Shown piece after piece: positions 46,207-57,590 of a stretch of 64,000 bases of DNA. The translations under genes were made by a program, and so were the position numbers. The stretch comes from Antilocapra americana (taxonomy: Eukaryota > Chordata > Mammalia > Artiodactyla > Antilocapridae). Position 1 is the stretch's first letter; each line of letters begins with the position of its first letter. Location: positions 14,716,491 through 14,780,490 of the forward strand of contig ML662449.1 in the NCBI GenBank assembly GCA_007570785.1. The letters run 5' to 3'. Below the pieces are notes generated by a model. The model saw only the letters and a program-made list of their open reading frames with translations, ran no database searches and was not told the origin of the DNA.

Positions 46207-46659
46207 AGTTGACTTGGAGAGACATCATTGGTGGCAAGCCATAGGGTCTTATCCTTAATTTTTTTCTTCTTCAAGATTTTCAGTAATGACCCTTGGTTTA
46301 TGAACTGTTCCTTGGAGTGTCATTGTTCCTGTTTCAATGGAGTGAAGGTGACTTTGCAGTCTCCTTCTTTGTTTCAAAATGAAAAACTCATTTTGAACTA
46401 TTTTGTAAATTGGAGTTACATTAAGATTTTGGGAGGAGAAAGGGGGGTAGTAGCTGCTTTATAAATAAGCTTGAAAACCATTAACAATATTGGTGCTCAA
46501 AAAATCAACACAATCTGAAACTCCAAGTATAATGGGCAGTAGTGCAGTGCTTATGAGTTGGAATATTGTGTTGAATTGTGTGCAACACAATGACAATCTA
46601 CTTGTGAAGCTATTTGAATATTGTGTAATTTCACATATCTTCATGGCACGTCATACGAA

Positions 46660-46745
46660 TCATGAGAAATAGAATGATTTGGCCAAAACTATATAGCTAA
46701 TAAGTAGCAGAGTTAGGACTAGAATTTAGTTCTTATTCCTACTCA
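46660..46745 (-). repeat. Partial MIR
   Basis: 'ggccaaaactatatagctaa', 'taagtagcagagttaggact' are reverse MIR 5'-half words. Confidence 0.5.
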
Positions 46746-46769
46746 GTTTACCTTTTTCTAACCGTGTTC

Positions 46770-46788
46770 TTTTTTTTTTTTTTTTTTT
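46770..46788. repeat. Homopolymer (T)19
   Basis: A T run just left of a reverse Bov-tA. Confidence 0.9.
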
Positions 46789-46811
46789 AAGAGGAACTTG
46801 AATATGAGAGT

Positions 46812-47022
46812 TGGTGAAGTGAAGTCGCTCAGTCGTGTCTGACTCTTTGCAACCCCATGGACTGTAGTCTGCCAGGCTCCTCTGTCCATGGGATTCTCCA
46901 GGCAAGGATACTGGAGTGGGTTGCCATTTCCTTCTCCAGGGGATCTTCTCTACCCAGGGACCGAACCGGGTCTCCGGCACTGCAGGCAGACGCTTTACCC
47001 TCTGAGCTACCAGTGAAGCCCT
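46812..47022 (-). mobile_element. Bov-tA SINE
   Basis: A little-diverged reverse copy, 'gtcgctcagtcgtgtctgac' to 'gagctaccagtgaagccc'. Confidence 0.95.
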
Positions 47023-47055
47023 TGAAAACCTGTTAAAGGAATTGTAGAGATTGTG

Positions 47056-47262
47056 CATGTGCGTGTTCAGTCGTGTCTGACTTTTTGCTACTCCATGGAC
47101 TATAGTCTACTAGGCTCCTTTGTTCTTGGAATTTTCCAGACAGGAATACTGGTGTGGGTCACCATTTCCTTTTCCAGTGGATCTTTCCAATCTAGAGGTC
47201 GAACCTGTGTCTCCTGCATTGGCAGGGGCATTCTTTACCGCTGATGCACCTAGGAAGCTCAT
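47056..47262 (-). mobile_element. Bov-tA SINE, second tandem neighbour
   Basis: Same strand as the copy 34 bp to the left but more diverged ('gtgttcagtcgtgtctgact' to 'tgatgcacctaggaagctc'), so it is a separate insertion rather than a duplication. Confidence 0.93.
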
Positions 47263-47580
47263 AGGCAGATTAATTGTGACTAAAGTGGATTAGGCAAGAT
47301 TTCAAGAAAAATGAAGGATGAACTGATCCTTTAACTGGATGGAATAGTTACTACGGTTTGTGTATCTCTGCGTGACACAGGCACTCTCATCTCATCCCCA
47401 AATTTGCTTAGTTTTCTTTCAGTGATGCTCTTTACTGCCATTGAGCCTTTCTGTGCCTTTAATTTTCAAAGAGGCCTTTATTAAACATCCAATCTGAAGT
47501 AGTTCTAGTTCTTATCTTTAATAGCACTTACTACAGTTGAGAATTATGTACTTACTTTTATTTACTTGTGTAATGTCTTT

Positions 47581-47704
47581 ATTTTTATTTTTGGCTGTTC
47601 TACCTGACTTCCAGATTCTTAGTTCCCTACCAGGGATCAGACCTGTGCCTTTTGTAGTGAAAGCACAGAGTCCTAACCATTGGGATTGCCAGGGAATTCT
47701 CTTC
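47581..47704 (-). mobile_element. CHR-1-type SINE with 9-bp TSD
   Basis: Reverse element; AATGTCTTT repeats at 47,572-47,580 and 47,705-47,713. Confidence 0.92.
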
Positions 47705-48191
47705 AATGTCTTTTTGTTATGTAGGGTTACAAGTTCTATGGTTGTGACTGTCTTAAATTAACTAAGTTTCACAGTGCCTACACATACTGGGGTGGATCCA
47801 TATCTGTTAAAATATTTGAAAAATCTTACGATCACAGTAGGTGGTTAATGGAAGATGAGGGTAGGCTGGATGTGGTGGTTTTTTCTGTTTTCTCAGTTTT
47901 GGGGGGTATTTCAAAGTACTGTCAATCTTTTTGTGATGTCCTGCTTTGTACCCCAGCTTCATTAAAAGGTACTTCATTGATTAAAGAAACTCTCATTTTG
48001 TCAGTCCCCCCTCCCCCCATGTCCTTGATATTAGCACCTATGGAATAAAAGTCTAAGACTGGAAATTAGTTTTTGAAGCCAAGCCAAGTTAGGACTCTGC
48101 ATGGACCAGGAAGAACACCCTATTTGGCAGAAAGAAAAAGGTATTTTTAAAAGCCACTCAAGGTGTGTGCATTGTTGTGGTGTGGTCTACT

Positions 48192-48903
48192 TGTTGTTTG
48201 CTTTTGTTTTTTAACTTAAACAGTGTTGTGTTAATTTCTGTTGTACAGTGAAGTGATTCAGTTATGTATGTATATGCATTCTTTTCTATATTTTCTTCCC
48301 ATTATGGTTTGTCACAGGATATTGAATGTAGTTCCCTGTGCTATACAGTAGGACCTTGCTATTTATCTATTCTACCTATAATAGTTTGTGTCTGTTAATC
48401 CCCAAATCCCACTCCATCCTTCCCTCACCTCACCTTCCCCTTGGCAACGACACCTATGTTCTCTCTGTGAGTCTGTTTCTGTTCTGAGATAGGTTCATTT
48501 GTGTCATATTTTAGATTCCACATGTAAATGATACATTCTAACTTACTTGATTTAGGATAATAATCTCTGTGTCCATCCATTTTGCTGCAAGTGGCATTGT
48601 TTTATTCTTTTTTATGGTTGAGTAGTAGACCATTGTCTGTATATGCCACATCATCTTTATCCATTTATCTGTCAATGATTATTTACAATGTTCCATGTCT
48701 TGATGTTGTGAATAGTGCTGCTATGAACATAGGGGTGCATATATCTTTTTATAGTTTTGTCCAGAGATGTGCCCTAAAGTGGGATTGCTGGATCATATGG
48801 CAGTTTTATTTTTAGTTTTTAGAGGAACCTCTATACTGTTACCCGTAGTGGCTGCACCAATTTACATTCCTACCAACAATGAAGGAGAGTTTGCTTTTCT
48901 CCT
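48192..48903 (-). mobile_element. Artiodactyl L1, 5'-truncated, 13-bp TSD
   Basis: About 0.7 kb of reverse L1 3' UTR and ORF2 end ('tgctatacagtaggaccttg', 'gtgctgctatgaacataggg', 'gctgcaccaatttacattcc'). A perfect duplication GGTGTGGTCTACT at 48,179-48,191 and 48,904-48,916 defines the ends. Confidence 0.95.
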
Positions 48904-49371
48904 GGTGTGGTCTACTCTTAATCTAAGATCTATATAATATTACAAAGATTCTTATTTCTCTGTGGCTTGCTTTGCTGTGCTTCCTTGGTTTGGCATTTCT
49001 CATAGTAGCAGAAATGCCTACTGCACACCATCTTTATACCACACTGGAAGACACATATTTATACTAAGCAAAGCAAAACAGAATGTTTTCTGAAACCTAC
49101 TGTACAAGAACAAAGAAGCTACTTTTTCCAAAACCTTGCTAGCAGATGGTGCTTCATAGATCATTGGCCTTATTTCTAAAGTAGAATTCAGAGAGGATTT
49201 ATTTTGGTTGAATTAAACTGATGACCCATTCCTGAAGCTGATCCCAGCAAACCTCATAGATTTAAAAAAGGTGTTTTCCCCAAAGAAATTTGGCATGTTG
49301 TGATTATAAAGAAGGTGAAGTTGTTTTGGGACAGCAAAGATATAGATACATATACTGTACTGAAAACTCCA

Positions 49372-49790
49372 TTTTTTCAGCTTTTGAAAGTTTTATAATT
49401 TTATTTGACAATCAATGGTTAGTTCTCATCTACATTGACTATAAGGTTTTGGAGGTGATGACAGGTACCTGAGTAACCGGTGTATTGAGTTTGTTTATTG
49501 AATCTTCATTCTCATTGTGTTTTCTGGATAACCACACACAGATACAGTACGGGACATTTCTTATTCCTTTGGCCCTTACTGCTTTGTTGAGCCCAGTGTC
49601 AATGGGCACATCTGGACATCTGTCTCCTTAATGGCAAATTTCTGGATCTCTTTCAGTGCCTGAGGGGCACACTTCTTGATGCTCACTGTATGGATGCACT
49701 CATGAATGTTGATGGTATATTTTCTTGTCACTAACCAGAATGATTGAATGGTCTTACTCTCTTCACTCTTTTTTTGTGGGAGTCATTTTC
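49372..49790 (-). pseudogene. RPL31 processed pseudogene, full length
   Basis: Read on the minus strand, this is an intronless copy of ribosomal protein L31 mRNA. The ATG lies at 49,786-49,784. Recognisable segments follow in order: [29 protein letters not shown], then after a frameshift and a short deletion [21 protein letters not shown] and NEDS-like codons. The stop (TAA) falls at 49,421-49,419 after VDEN. The 3' UTR with AATAAA (about 49,400) and a short A-run (complement of 49,372-49,377) follow. The coding span of 368 bp compares with 378 bp for RPL31. Early in-frame stops near 49,760 and the frameshift near 49,630 make it non-coding. The mRNA structure without introns shows LINE-mediated retrotransposition. 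It lies antisense in USP34 intron 1. Confidence 0.9.
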
Positions 49791-49936
49791 CTGGGTTCAG
49801 GTTGGAAAATGGAAAATCATTTCTTAATAGTCTATTTACTGACTTGATTACTTTTTATGTGTCTTTATATTTAAATACTTTTTTCAATATATAACATATA
49901 TTGAATATTTAACATTTGTAAAGCATTTGCTGGGTT

Positions 49937-51147
49937 CTGTTGTTGTTCTGTCACTGAGTTACGTCCGACTGTTTGCGACCCAGTGAACTTCAGAATGCCA
50001 AGCTTCCCTCTCTTTCTCTGTCTTCTGGAGTTTGCTCACACTCCTGTCCACTGTGAGTCACTGATGGCTATTTAACCAACCATCTCATTCTCTGCCGCCC
50101 CCTTCTCCTCTTGCTCTCAATATTTCCCAGCATCAAGGTCTTTTCTTATGAGTTGGCTCTTTGAATCAGGTGGCCAGTGTATTGGAGCAGCTTCAGCATC
50201 GATCCTTCCAATGAAAATTCATGGTTAATTTCCTTTAGGATTGACCGGTTTGCTCTCCTTCCTGTCCAAGAGAACCTCGAGTCTCCTCCAGCACCACAGT
50301 TCAAAAGCATCAATTCTTTGGTGCTCAGCCTTCTTAATGGTTCAGCTCTCACATCCAAACATGACTGCTGGAAAAATCTTAGCTTTGTCCAGATGGACCT
50401 TTTTTGGCAAAGTAATATCTGCTTTTTAATACACTGTCTAGGTTTGTAAATTTCATGGCTGCAGTCACTGTCCACAGTGATTTTGGAGCCTAAGAAAATA
50501 AAATCTGTCACTGTTGGCCACTTTCTCCCCATCTGTTTGCCATGAAGTGATAGGTCTGGATGCCATGATCTTAGTTTTCTTGAATTTTGAGTTTTAAGCC
50601 AGCTTTTTTAGTTTCTCTTTCACACTTACCAAGAGTTACTTTAATTTCTCTTCACCTTCCGCCATTAGAGTTATACCATCTGCGTATCTGAAGTTGCTGA
50701 TATTTTTCCGGCAATCTTGACTCCAGCTTGTGATTCTTCCAACCTGGCATTTCTCATGAGGTACTCTGCATGTAAGTTAAATAAGCAGGGTGACAATATT
50801 CAACTTTGGCGTATACTCCTTTCCCAATTTTGAACCAGTCAGTTATTCCATGTCTGGTTTTAACTGTTTCTTCTTGTCCTGCATATAGGTTTCTCAGAAG
50901 ACAGGTTAAGTAGCCTGGTATTCCCATCTCTTTAGGAATTTTCCACAGTTCATTGTGATCCACACAGTCAAAGGCTTTAGCATTGTCAGTGAAGCAGAAG
51001 TAGTTTTTTGGGGGGGCAATTTCCTTGCATTTTCTCTGATCCAGCAGATGTTGACAATTTGATTTCTGGTTCCTTTGCCTTTTCTAAATCCAGTTTGTAC
51101 CTCTGAAAGTTCTGGTTCACGTATTGCCTAAGCCTGGCTTGAAGGAT
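49937..51147 (-). mobile_element. BovB LINE, 5'-truncated
   Basis: Reverse BovB 3' UTR and the RT C-terminal half: 'gttacgtccgactgtttgcg', 'tctcacatccaaacatgact' and 'gatccacacagtcaaaggct'. Pieces of the RT frame survive (50,754-50,963, with NELWKI and LRNLYAGQ), but stops and frameshifts are frequent. It appears more diverged than the copy at 13.4 kb. Confidence 0.93.
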
Positions 51148-51214
51148 ACTGTGGTAGATACAGAAATACATTTAGATATGTATCTCCCCTTAAGGAAGAT
51201 TAGAGAACAGTACA

Positions 51215-51435
51215 GTTGAGGCAGTATGATAGTTGAGTAACCTCTGTGACAGACCTGAGTTCAAGTCCTGTTTCTGTCATGTATTAGGTCTCTGGCTTTG
51301 GTTAAGTTCCTTAATCTCTTAGTGTCTTATTATTTACTTGGAAATGAGGGTGATAACACCTAAAATGCAGGGCTTTGTGAGGATTAAATAAGATAATGCA
51401 TATCAACTCTTAACATAGTGCCAGTTTGTAAGAAA
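51215..51435 (+). repeat. MIR SINE
   Basis: Near-complete forward MIR: 'gacctgagttcaagtcctg', 'aagttccttaatctcttagt', 'gtgaggattaaataagataa', 'catagtgccagtttgtaaga'. Confidence 0.9.
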
Positions 51436-51679
51436 TATACAAAAAACAATGGTGTGAGAGGAAAACTGTTAAATTCCATTGAAGTATGTATAGCTGAACT
51501 GCAGTGAAGGGAGTAACTTTGGTATAGATTACTTCAGCTAATTTTCTGTGAATACTTATAAAAAATTGAGTTTATTTGTACTCTTTCTTATGAACATGTT
51601 CTCATATCCTTATGCTTATTGGAGAACAGAATTTAATGGCACCCTACTTTAGTCTTTTGAATGTAACACATATTTAACT

Positions 51680-52200
51680 AGGGTTTTTCCTGTGAAGAAA
51701 AAAAAAAAATCCTTGAGCATAGAAACCTAGGTCATGTCCAGGGTCAAGAGGTAAAAACTTCTAAGACTTTTATTGCTAAATTGCCTTCTAGAAGGGTTCT
51801 ACTAATTTACACCCCAACAGCAGTGTTGGAGAGTGCCTGTTTGTTTGCATTAGATATTTAAAAAATTTCATATAGTAGGGGGAAAACAAATATAGTTACT
51901 ATCCTAAACTACTTGATTCCTGCAACAGTTCGGATTTTAAGGTGTTATTGCATTGTTTGTATTGATGTATTTGGTTCTTGAGTTTTAGTAGCGAGTAGTC
52001 TATTATTTAGAATGACTTTTCCCATTCTGAGATCACATATTCCTCAGTCTTTTTTCCAGTTTTTATGAATTTTTTAGTTTTTAATCCATCTGGAATTTAT
52101 TTTGGTGTGTTATGAAGTGGATCTATTATTCTTTAAACTCTACTCATTGATTCTAGCATTCATCTATTGTTTTCACTCTTTTGATATGCCATCTCTGTCT
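51680..52200 (-). mobile_element. L1M/HAL1 3'-region fragment
   Basis: 'taaattgccttctagaaggg', 'actaatttacaccccaacag', 'ttaatccatctggaatttat'. Reverse, degraded. Confidence 0.65.
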
Positions 52201-52507
52201 TATACAGAATTTTTGAGTGTATTCTTGGAGGTCTATTTTTAAGCTTTTTATTGTTTAATTATTTGGTTTTACTTTAGTGACTTAACAATACAGTGTAGTA
52301 CCTGACAATATTAAATCACATTACTAGTGAAAAGTTATTTATTCCTTGAGATAAAACTTCAGAATTCTTTTGTTGCTGTGTTGCCCTCTTCCACCCACAT
52401 TCTGTTGGTATTTAAAATTTTTTTTGTTGGAATTTTTATTGAAATTGCGTAATATTTATAAATAGCAGGAGTTGACATCTTATAGTATTGATTCTGCCAC
52501 TTCTGGA

Positions 52508-52665
52508 GACACAGGTTTGATCCCTGGGTTGGGAAGATTCCCTGGAGAGGGAAATGGCAGCCCACTTCAGTATTCTTGCCTGCAAAATCCCATGGACAGA
52601 GGAACCTGGCAGGCTACAGTCTATGGGGTCACAGAGGCAAAGGACCGAACGACTGAACAGCAACA
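52508..52665 (+). mobile_element. 5'-truncated Bov-tA SINE
   Basis: 'ggtttgatccctgggttggg' to 'gaccgaacgactgaacagc'; the head is missing its first half. Confidence 0.9.
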
Positions 52666-53010
52666 ATAGTATGGTGTGCATTTTCTGGAATGAGTGAAGC
52701 AAGCGTGTCACTTCAGAGAAGGCTGAAAGTATTAGCTGTAAGTGATAAAATGGAGCTTTCAAGAAAAAAAACTTGGAGAACTTGTACCTGTCACTGTGAG
52801 TTTGACAGCTGTCCAAAACTTAGATTTATTATAAGATTGATGGAATTGTTACTGATGTGATTTTTTGATATTGTATAATGAAATATGTGAACATTGGCAA
52901 GATTGGCATAACTTACTGAACTGATATTTTGCATGTCTCCAGTGCATGATGTTATATAGTCATTTATGGACCAAAGATCTATTCAGAGACCAAGATAGAT
53001 CCACGGATTT

Positions 53011-54423
53011 TCAGTTCATTTCAGTTGCTCAGTCATGTCTGACCCTTGGTGACCCCTTGAACTGCAGCACGCCAGGCTTCTCTGTCCATGCCAGAGCTTA
53101 CTCAAACTCATGTCCATCAAGTTGGTGATGCCCTCCAACCATCTCTTCTTCTGTCATCCCTTGCTCCTCTCACCTTCAATCTTTCCCAGCATCAGAGTCT
53201 TTTCAATGAATCAGTTCTTCACAGCAAGTGGCCAAAGTATTGGAGTTTCTGCTTCAGCATTAGTCTTTCCAATGAATATTTAGGACTGATTTCCTTTAGG
53301 ATGGGCTGGTTGGATCTCCCTGCATTCCAAGGGACTCCGAAGAGTCTCCTCCAACACCACAATTCAAAAGCATCAGTTCTTCGGTGCTCAGCTTTCTTTA
53401 TAGTACAACTCTCACATCCATTCACGACTACTGGAAAAACCATAGCTGTGACTATACGGACCTTAGTTGGCAAAGTAATGTCTGTTTTTTAATATGCTGT
53501 CTATGTTGGTCATAGTCTTTTTTCCAAGGAGCAAGCATCTTTTAATTTCATGGCTGCAGTTGCCATCTGCAGTGATTTCGGAGCCCCCAAAAATAGTCTG
53601 TCACTGTTTCCATTGTTTCCCCATCTATATTCCATGAAGTGATGGGACTGGATACCATGATCTTAAGTTTTCCGAATGTTAAGCTTTAAGCCAACTTTTT
53701 CACTCTCCTCTTTCACTTTCATCAAGAGGCTCTTTAGTTTTTCTTCCCTTTCTGCCATAAGGGTGGTGTCATCTGTGTATCTGAGGTTATTGATATTTCT
53801 CCCAGCTTGTGCTTCATTCTGTCCAGCATTTCTCATGATGTACTCTGCATATAAGTTAAATAAGCAGGCTGACATTATACAGTCTTGACATACTCCTTTC
53901 CCAATTTGGAACTGGTCTGTTGTCCCATGTCCAGTTCTAACTGTTGCTTCTTGATGTGCATACAGATTTCTCAAGAGGCAGGTCAGGTGGTCTGGTATTT
54001 CCATCTCTTTAAGAATTTTCCACAGTTTGTTGTGATCCACACAGTCAAAGGCTTTGGCGTAGTCAGTAAAGCAGAAGTAGATGTTTTTCTGGAACTCTCT
54101 TGCTTTTTTGATGATCCAACAGATGATGGCAATTTGATCTCTGGTTCCTCTGCCTTTTCTAAATCCAGCTTGAACATTTTGGAAGTTCATGGTTCACGTA
54201 TTGCTAAAGCCTGGCTTGGAGAATTTTGAGTTACTTTGCTAGCGTGTGAGATGAGTGCAGTTGTGCTGTAGTTTGAGCATTCTTTGGCATTGCCTTTCTT
54301 TGGGATAGGAGTGAAAATTGACCTTTTCCAGTCCTGTGGCCATTGCTGAGTTTTCCAAATTTGCTGGCATATTGAGTGAAGCATTTTCACAACATCATCT
54401 TTTAAGATTTAAATAGCTCAACG
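53011..54423 (-). mobile_element. BovB LINE, 5'-truncated
   Basis: About 1.4 kb of reverse BovB: 3' UTR (Bov-A/ART2-like start at 53,011), the RT domain, and the upstream linker up to 54,423. The endonuclease half is absent. The RT part holds a 175-codon open frame. Confidence 0.94.
53663..54190 (-). pseudogene. BovB reverse transcriptase fragment (175 codons open)
   Basis: The frame keeps the RT palm signature FCFTDYAKAFD (residues 39-49) and the LFNLYAEYIM segment. The catalytic box reads YTDD at residues 138-141, where the 13.4-kb copy has YADD. The conserved QGC(I)LSP stretch is changed to QDCIMSA. There is no endonuclease or N-terminal part, and the frame is not linked to a promoter or a splice site, so it is a dead fragment. 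Confidence 0.9.
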
Positions 54424-55170
54424 AATTTTAGTGTAACTAATGTAATAGTACTAATAAGGTATTAAGATTTCACATTGCAGTTTAAGCAGTTAACACTCAT
54501 TGAGTTTTGGTATAATATTGAAGAAGAATATCCAAAATATCTGACAAGGCTATTGAAATAGTCCTCCTTGAATTTCCATATTCACATCTTGTAAGGAGGG
54601 ATTTTTTTTATTTGCTTTACCAAAACTATATGCAACAATAAAATGCAGAAGCAGTTAATGAGAATCTAGCTGTTTTCTATTAAGTTAGACCCTAAACATA
54701 TTTTCAAACATTTAAAACAGCAGCACTTAAGTCACTGATTTTCTAAACTGGAAAATGGTTAATGAATTTATTATTTCTAAATTAATAAATATTCCTGAAT
54801 TTTAGTTCAAAACACAATAAATGTTGATAAATATAAATCACCTAAACATAAGCTCTTTTAAGTCTTCAGTTTTTAAGCATGTAAAGAAGCCCTGAAAACA
54901 AAATTTGTTTATGTTGGGCTGCATAATCTTAAAAATTTTCTCTTCCTTATTTAAGGTGTTTTACTCTAATCCCTTCAGCATGGAGATTACTCAGGGTTTA
55001 GTCCTTTGCTGTGTATATTATAAAGAGGTTGAAGTAAGGATTCAGTCTACTCCCATGACTTCATTATCTTTCAGAGTATATTTCTTACCCTGATTGATTT
55101 TCCAAGTGTTAGAACAATGTCCTTTACTTAGTGCTAGACATTTCTGTTTTAGTATCCTTCTTTGTCTTCA

Positions 55171-55363
55171 GAGGGCTTCCCTTGTGGCTGAGCTGGTAAA
55201 GAATCCGTCTGCAATACGAGAGACCTGGGTTTGATCCCTGGGTTGGGAAGATCCCCTGGAGAAGGGAAAGGCTACCCACTCCCAAGTATTCTGGCTTAGA
55301 GAATTCCATGGACTGTATAGTCTGTGGGGTCGCGAAGAGTCGGAGACGACTGAGCGACTTTCA
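55171..55363 (+). mobile_element. Bov-tA SINE with 11-bp TSD, little diverged
   Basis: Complete forward copy retaining CpGs at its end ('gtcgcgaagagtcggagacg', 'actgagcgactttcac'). Perfect TSD CTTTGTCTTCA at 55,160-55,170 and 55,364-55,374. Confidence 0.96.
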
Positions 55364-55507
55364 CTTTGTCTTCAAATTCAGCAAAAGTGAAATTGAGTAC
55401 TTCATGTTGCACTCTTATTCATTTTCTTGCTTGCTGCTTTACCTGTATCTTGCTTAACTATGAATTTCTCACACCAGAGTTTATTTTAGTAACTGTTCTC
55501 CCTTTCA

Positions 55508-55677
55508 GACTTTAGTACTTCTGAAACTTTAATGTACATATGAATGACCTGGAGATTTTTTTAAAAGAGAGATTAACTCAAGCAGTCTGGAACTTTACCT
55601 GAGATCTTCATTCTAACAAAGTTTCCAGATGTTGCTGATTTTGTTGGTCCTTAGAACATTGAGTAACAAGGCCTTAG
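55508..55677 (+). mobile_element. MER5-type hAT relic
   Basis: 'tctgaaactttaatgtacat', 'gaatgacctggagattttt', 'gttgctgattttgttggtcc', 'gagtaacaaggccttag'. Confidence 0.7.
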
Positions 55678-55941
55678 AGTATGTTAATATCATTATTCTG
55701 CTCTTGTTTTTTATACTGTTGTTGTATTTTGATTACATATATTTTTAAAGTTCCATAAGACATTAATGGTCAGTATTCAATTAGGTTTACTCATTTATCC
55801 TTTTTGTTGTTTTTCATTCTTTCCTGCATAGCTGGGCTTTCATCTGGGATTGTTTTTCTTTTAGCATTTTCTTTAATGTAGTTCTGCTGTGGATCTTTCC
55901 TGTATTTGCTTGTCATTTTTCTTAAATTTTAAAAAGTTGAT

Positions 55942-56225
55942 TGTTTTTCGCTGAGCTGGGTCTTCATTGCTGTGCAGGCTTTTCTCCAACTGCAGAGGAC
56001 AGGGGCTGCTACTTTGGTTGTGGTGCTCAAACTTCCCATTGTGGTGGCTTCTTTTGTTTTAGAAACACGGTTTCAGAAGTTGCAGCTCCCAGGCTCTATG
56101 CACAGACTTAGTAGTTCCCTGGTCAGATGCCTGTGGGATCCTCCCAGATCTGGGATTAAACCCTTGTCTCTTGCATTGATGGATTTTTTTTTTTTTTTTT
56201 ACCATTGAGCCACCAGGGAAGCCCC
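55942..56225 (-). mobile_element. CHR-type SINE
   Basis: 'cgctgagctgggtcttcatt' to 'gagccaccagggaagcccc', reverse, with a (T)n expansion at about 56,187-56,203. Confidence 0.92.
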
Positions 56226-56344
56226 TGTTTGTCTTTTAAAATGAAAACAAAATATATATCAAAGAAGCAAACACTGAAATAGGGTATTGAATTACAGATT
56301 TGTGAATGCTGTTGCTTCTTTCAATAAGTCATTCCATTAAAAAA

Positions 56345-57150
56345 ATTTTTTTTTTGGCTTGTCTGCCTCTCTTTGTATTTATTTGCTTGGGATTCATTCT
56401 TGAATCCGGTTTGAGTTTTAAAAAATTAGTTCTGTAGTCATTATTTCTTCAGGTGTATGTCCCGCCACATGATTTTGGCCTTTTGGAGCTTGTTTTATAA
56501 ACTCTATGATTTTCAATGATCTTCCTTGTCTCTTTTGCTCTGTTCTGTATTTTCCATCCTTTTGTCTTTTGTGTGTGTACTTCAATCTAGATATTTTATT
56601 TAAAAAATATTTATTTACTTTGTTTTCGTTTTGACTGCTTTGGGTCTTAGTTGTGGCAAGTGGGAGCTTCACTGCAGTTTGCAGACTTCTCTAGTTGTGG
56701 CGCTTGAGCTTAGTTGCCTTGCAGCAGGTGGGACCTGAATTCCCCAGCCAAGGATCAAGTCTACATTGCAGGCATTGGAAGGTGAATTCTTAACCACTCT
56801 TCCACCATGGAAGTCCTTAGATACTTACTTATATTTGACCTATCTTCCTTTTCCTGATCCTTCCTTATGTAATAGTATTAAAGCCATCTATTGAGAGCTT
56901 AATTCCAGTTATTGCATGTTTAATTCTAAAGCTTTTGATTCTCTTTTAATAGATTTTAGAACTTTGTTGAAATTTTGTATTTTGATATTTTAAACATGCT
57001 GGTATTATAAAATTCAGGTCTGATAAATCTTTCTTATTTTTTGTCTTACTGTTTTTTTTTTTTTTCCTCTTTGTTTTGATTATGTGGTTTATGGTCTTTT
57101 TTTGGTATGCTTTAGTGTTTTTTTTTTTTAAACTTTGTTATAGAAAGAGT
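56345..57150 (-). mobile_element. L1M 5'-region fragment, split by a CHR SINE
   Basis: 'gcttgggattcattcttgaa', 'gtagtcattatttcttcagg' and, past the SINE, 'cagttattgcatgtttaatt', 'aaattcaggtctgataaatc' look like the reverse 5' part of old L1M elements. Confidence 0.55.
56610..56816 (-). mobile_element. CHR-type SINE
   Basis: Reverse; 'gtcttagttgtggcaagtgg' to 'cttccaccatggaagtcc'. Confidence 0.88.
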
Positions 57151-57462
57151 TAAACAGTCATATGTAGAAGTAGGAAGACTCATGGTAGTGATATTTATGA
57201 ACCTCTCACCCAATCAGTAATTATTAACTCATAGGCAGTTTGTTTTTAATTGTTACCTTTGTACATTTCAGTGTAGTTCTCTAAAAGACAAATACTTAAA
57301 AAAATATGTATTCATAGTATCATTGGTACAGTTAAAAAGTTAATAATACAATACAGAGTATCTAGTAAGCAAATTTCTCTCATAGTCTAAAGTTTTTAAA
57401 GTTTTATTTAATTTTTCCTTCATTTTGAATCTATATTCAGTTGATGTCTGTTGTAGTTGCTA

Positions 57463-57590
57463 TTTTTTTTTGGGGGGGGGGCTGTGCTGCATGGCTTTCA
57501 GGGTCTTAGTTCCTGACCAGGGTTTGAACGCATGCCCTTGACAGTGAAATGGTGTGAAGTCCTAACTACTGGACTGCCAGGGAGTTCCCA
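57463..57590 (-). mobile_element. CHR-1-type SINE with (G)10
   Basis: Reverse; (G)10 at 57,472-57,481, then 'gctgtgctgcatggctttca' to 'ctggactgccagggagttcc'. Confidence 0.9.

Noticed and set aside
46812..47262. CRISPR-like or tandem repeat array from the two adjacent Bov-tA copies
   Set aside because: They differ in divergence and edges and are two separate SINE insertions on the same strand; no spacer structure exists.
49372..49790. Functional RPL31-like gene
   Set aside because: In-frame stops near the start, a frameshift and a short deletion, and no introns; it is a decayed retrocopy.
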